DNA of 21,091 bases from Chara braunii (lineage: Eukaryota; Streptophyta; Charophyceae; Charales; Characeae). The notes below the pieces were generated by a model. It was not told the DNA's origin. It did no database searches and saw nothing but the letters and a program-made list of their open reading frames with translations. Both the position numbers and the translations under genes were made by a program. Location: positions 1,765,650-1,786,740 of the forward strand of contig BFEA01000001.1 of the NCBI GenBank assembly GCA_003427395.1. Direction: 5' to 3'. Each line of letters opens with the position of its first letter. Positions within the stretch are counted from its first letter, which is position 1. Shown in pieces: positions 18,753 through 21,091 of this stretch.

Positions 18753-19443
18753 GCTAACCTCCTCTCTCCCCTGAACTGGATAGAATATGCGCCTGCATTA
18801 CTTGTACGCCGCCATCTTTTTTCAAGTTTCGTCTCCTTTTTTTTTTGGGATACAAGTATATAGGTGACGCTCTCGCTCTTTTCCTGACCTTTTCTTTCAA
18901 CCTTGGCGGAGTTTCACGTCCGTTTATCCTCTTCGCTTTTTTTTTTTTTTTTCTTAAATACCTTTTTCCCTTTTTCCTATGGCGGGGTTCAAACTTCGCG
19001 AACTGTGAGTCATTGGCGGTGGCACCCCTCTGAAGGGAAGAGTAAGAGTAGTGAATAAACAGTGGTCTCAGGATTGGAAATGCAGGAGCTGGCCCGTTCA
19101 GAATGCACGTGTGAGTGTGAGTGGGTTGTGTGTGGTGTGTGGGAGAGTATGGCCTTAAACACTGCTGTTATTTGGTTGGGGGTGGGGGACGATGAAGGGA
19201 GACCCTCTGATGGCTGCCCATCCCATCCTTGACCACCGTGGTTGGGGCGGGGGGCAATATGCATCCTCTGTGATGGCTGGAGGGAGACAACAAAGCTATG
19301 TTCGCAGGGGTCCCCTGTATAAGCCTTAGGAGTAGTGGTAGGTAGGTAGTGAAGGTGAATTGAAAGAATTTGAAAGATGATGGAAGATTTGAGAGAAGAA
19401 TATAGCGTAGTTAAAATAAAGAAAAAGAAAGAAGAATGTACCT

Positions 19444-19675
19444 GGATAAAAATAAACGTACCTCGGTCAGGGCGCACGTGGGCATCATATGCACAGTTTG
19501 CCCAAGTTCACGACCCGCACCTGTATGTGCAGATGATGCCCACGTGCGCCCTGACCGGCCTGCGACTATTTTTATCCTTTGGAACATACTTAAACCCGCA
19601 CCTGTATGTGCAGATGATGCCCACGTGCTTGCTGACCGGGCTACGTTTATTTTTATCCTTTGGAACATACTTAAA
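19444..19675. repeat. 81-bp repeat: one inverted and two direct copies forming a fold-back
   Basis: Two direct copies lie at 19514-19594 and 19595-19675 (period 81), sharing CCCGCACCTGTATGTGCAGA and TTTTTATCCTTTGGAACATA. An inverted copy at 19444-19496 pairs with 19521-19577 across a 24-nt loop, giving a stem of about 50 bp with few mismatches. The inverted copy matches direct copy 1 better at the GCGCACGTGGGC end and direct copy 2 better at the AAAAATAAACGTA end, which suggests conversion between copies. Confidence 0.85.
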
Positions 19676-19700
19676 AATAGTATAGCAGTAGCAGAGGGGT

Positions 19701-19779
19701 ATAACTTTCTCGACTTTTGGCTAATCGTGTAGTAACTGTTCTGATCAGCTTAATATCTGATCAGTGGTCCATCGGGCCA
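19701..19779 (+). ncRNA. U2: U2 snRNA-like sequence (5' half), variant or pseudogene
   Basis: The sequence follows the first 80 or so bases of plant U2: ATAACTTTCTCGACTTTTGG, then GTGTAGTAACTGTTC with the branch-site-pairing GTAGTA at 19729-19734, then the stem IIa and IIb regions. It differs from U2 at several places and lacks about four bases before GTGTAG. Stem IIa is CTGATCAG/CTGATCAG (19741-19748 with 19757-19764) around CTTAATAT. Stem IIb is TGGTCC-ATC-GGGCCA (19765-19779), with the normal ATC loop and a G-U pair. After 19780 similarity stops; no Sm site or stems III-IV are seen. A TTAAAAATAG word at 19671-19680, 30 bases upstream, could be a TATA box. It lies inside the KCR intron on the same strand. 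A 3'-truncated pseudogene is the safer reading; preserved pairing leaves a structured variant possible. Confidence 0.72.
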
Positions 19780-21004
19780 ATAGAAAAAGAAACAGACAGA
19801 GGTACTTATGTCTTTCGGCCTTTTTCAGGGCATAGCAGACATACGCGCACAAGGACTTTTTGTGATGTACAAGTGGAACCCGTGGCACACAGAAACACTT
19901 GCTGATGGCGCCTTTTTGTTCTTTTCTTCCCCCCCCCCCCCCCCAATTTGGACCAAATCTCGATTCATGCGTGTCATCGATAGATTGCAAGAATGGTATT
20001 GAAACATCGTTTCCTGCCATGAATTTGCGTTTTTTTCCCCAAAAAACTGACAAAAATGATAAATTCCGTGCTGTGGTCGTCAATTGCATGAATGGAGTCT
20101 CTGCTACGAGTTTGCTTTTTTTTTTTTCCCGATAGCGACAAATTCCGAGTGCCGTGATCCATCCCTTTTTTTGGTTCATTTTTCCTCCCTTCTCCGTCTT
20201 GATTGAGACCATATGCTTCTCCTTCTCCTTCGAATCTTGATGGCATCTGTCAACATGTCTTCTTTCGTGTGCCTCCTTCCTGCTGGGCCTTCCCGCCTGA
20301 TTCCCGCCCTCTCTCTCTTTCGCCCTCTCTCTCTCTCTCTCGCTCTCTCTTTTCGTCTCTGTGATTGGATGTGGTGTCGAAAAAGCTCGACGGGAGAAGT
20401 CGCAAATTGCAAAATCCTCCAAATCATTATTGTCATTATAAAGCAAAAAAAAAACAGCGCAATAAAAAGATGCATATTGCAACAGTGATTGTAATCTCTC
20501 CCTCGTCCTCCGCCTTCCTCATCCTCCTCCCTTTTTTCTCGTTCTTCTATCTGCATCCTCTCTCCTCCTGGATCCGTCCTCGTCAATCCTGCGTTCATCC
20601 TTGTGATGCTCCTCCTTCATCCTCCTTCCTCTTTCTCCTCTTTCCTCCTTTCTTCTTCTTCTCCCTTCATCCTCTCTTCCAGTATACATCACGGCCCTCA
20701 GATACTCGGCGCCTTCATTATTCGGTTCATGCTGCACTGGCAGCGTGCGTTGCGTGTGCGTGTGTGTGGCGCGACCGTGCCTTAATCGTTGCGATGCTCC
20801 TTCCATCTCGTGAGTCCTCTTCCTTTGTTCTCCAACCATGCCCAGGTGATCGAAGAGGCTGGCCAGCGATGTTCTCGCCTGCGGCTCCCCCCTCACATAA
20901 CACAGATGCCCGCTCGATCGTCACTTCCCCTCTTGAACCCTGCCAACCCTGCCACGTGGGCGCCCTGCCACGTCGGCGATCCATTCACGGCTGGACGGTC
21001 ACTA

Positions 21005-21007
<3 letters not shown>

Positions 21008-21091
<84 letters not shown>
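21008..21091. repeat. Compound (TG)n-(AG)n microsatellite at the window edge
   Basis: About 16 GT units (21008-21040) run into an AG tract that continues to the last base. A second long AG tract is at 9618-9704. Confidence 0.97.

Larger units (their letters stand above)
18165..21091 (+). other. KCR intron 1 (5' part, at least 2.9 kb)
   Basis: It begins with a consensus donor GTGAGT at 18165. I looked for the next coding block (expected to encode a YVDQFS-like segment directly after the catalytic lysine) in all three plus frames to the window end and did not find it, so the intron continues outside. It is low in complexity: pyrimidine tracts at 18190-18222, 18355-18420, 18550-18602, 20300-20352 and 20495-20690; G-rich DNA at 18680-18752; and T runs at 18837-18847 and 18938-18952. 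Open frames here are products of these tracts. Confidence 0.8.

Noticed and set aside
19745-20482. Minus-strand open frame of about 245 codons
   Set aside because: It reads across pyrimidine tracts, homopolymers and the complement of the U2-like sequence, inside the KCR intron, and shows no domain.

Overview
The window looks like nuclear DNA from a repeat-rich plant or streptophyte-algal genome. The best clue is a plant-type very-long-chain 3-oxoacyl-CoA reductase (KCR) exon ending in a GTGAGT splice donor and followed by at least 2.9 kb of intron. snRNA-derived sequences, tRNA-derived repeats, long microsatellites and a Myb/SANT-like repeat-associated gene family also fit. A charophyte such as Chara is my best guess; that is recognition, not proof. 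No bacterial features (operons, ribosome binding sites, CRISPR) are present.

Layout. 1-3064: no confident gene; a short open basic reading frame at the left edge and one tRNA-like SINE copy on the minus strand near 840-905. 3065-5540: a diverged copy of a roughly 2.4 kb repeat family containing a degenerate ~120-bp tandem repeat. 5852-5933: a complete type III hammerhead ribozyme motif. 5991-6073: (AT)n. 6421-6700: a tRNA-like SINE candidate. 7185-7560: six tandem ~62-bp tRNA-like units. 7645-7735: a U6 snRNA pseudogene. 7736-11500: mostly featureless DNA with (GA)n, a T34 run and a possible SINE. 11505-11756: four 67-bp repeats, followed on the plus strand by a broken C-terminal piece of a Myb/SANT-like family protein. 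12430-14925: a second copy of the 2.4 kb repeat on the opposite strand. 14926-15440: two back-to-back inverted arrays of the same 67-bp repeat. 15411-16628 (minus): the N-terminal and DNA-binding part of a Myb/SANT-like gene, kept in one frame but interrupted by four stop codons. 17163-17209: a near-perfect hairpin. 17488-18164: KCR exon 1. 18165-21091: KCR intron 1, holding an 81-bp fold-back repeat, a U2 snRNA-like sequence, G-rich and pyrimidine-rich tracts, and (TG)n/(GA)n at the edge.

How it fits together. Only the KCR exon looks like a working protein gene; it would encode an ER fatty-acid elongation enzyme. The rest is mainly decayed mobile and structural-RNA-derived sequence. The notable items are the hammerhead ribozyme with all core nucleotides, the U2-like RNA whose two hairpins still pair although the sequence has changed, the tandem tRNA-like array beside a U6 relic, and the inverted 67-bp arrays that separate the two halves of one gene family onto opposite strands. 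The last pattern is most simply explained by an inversion through the arrays.
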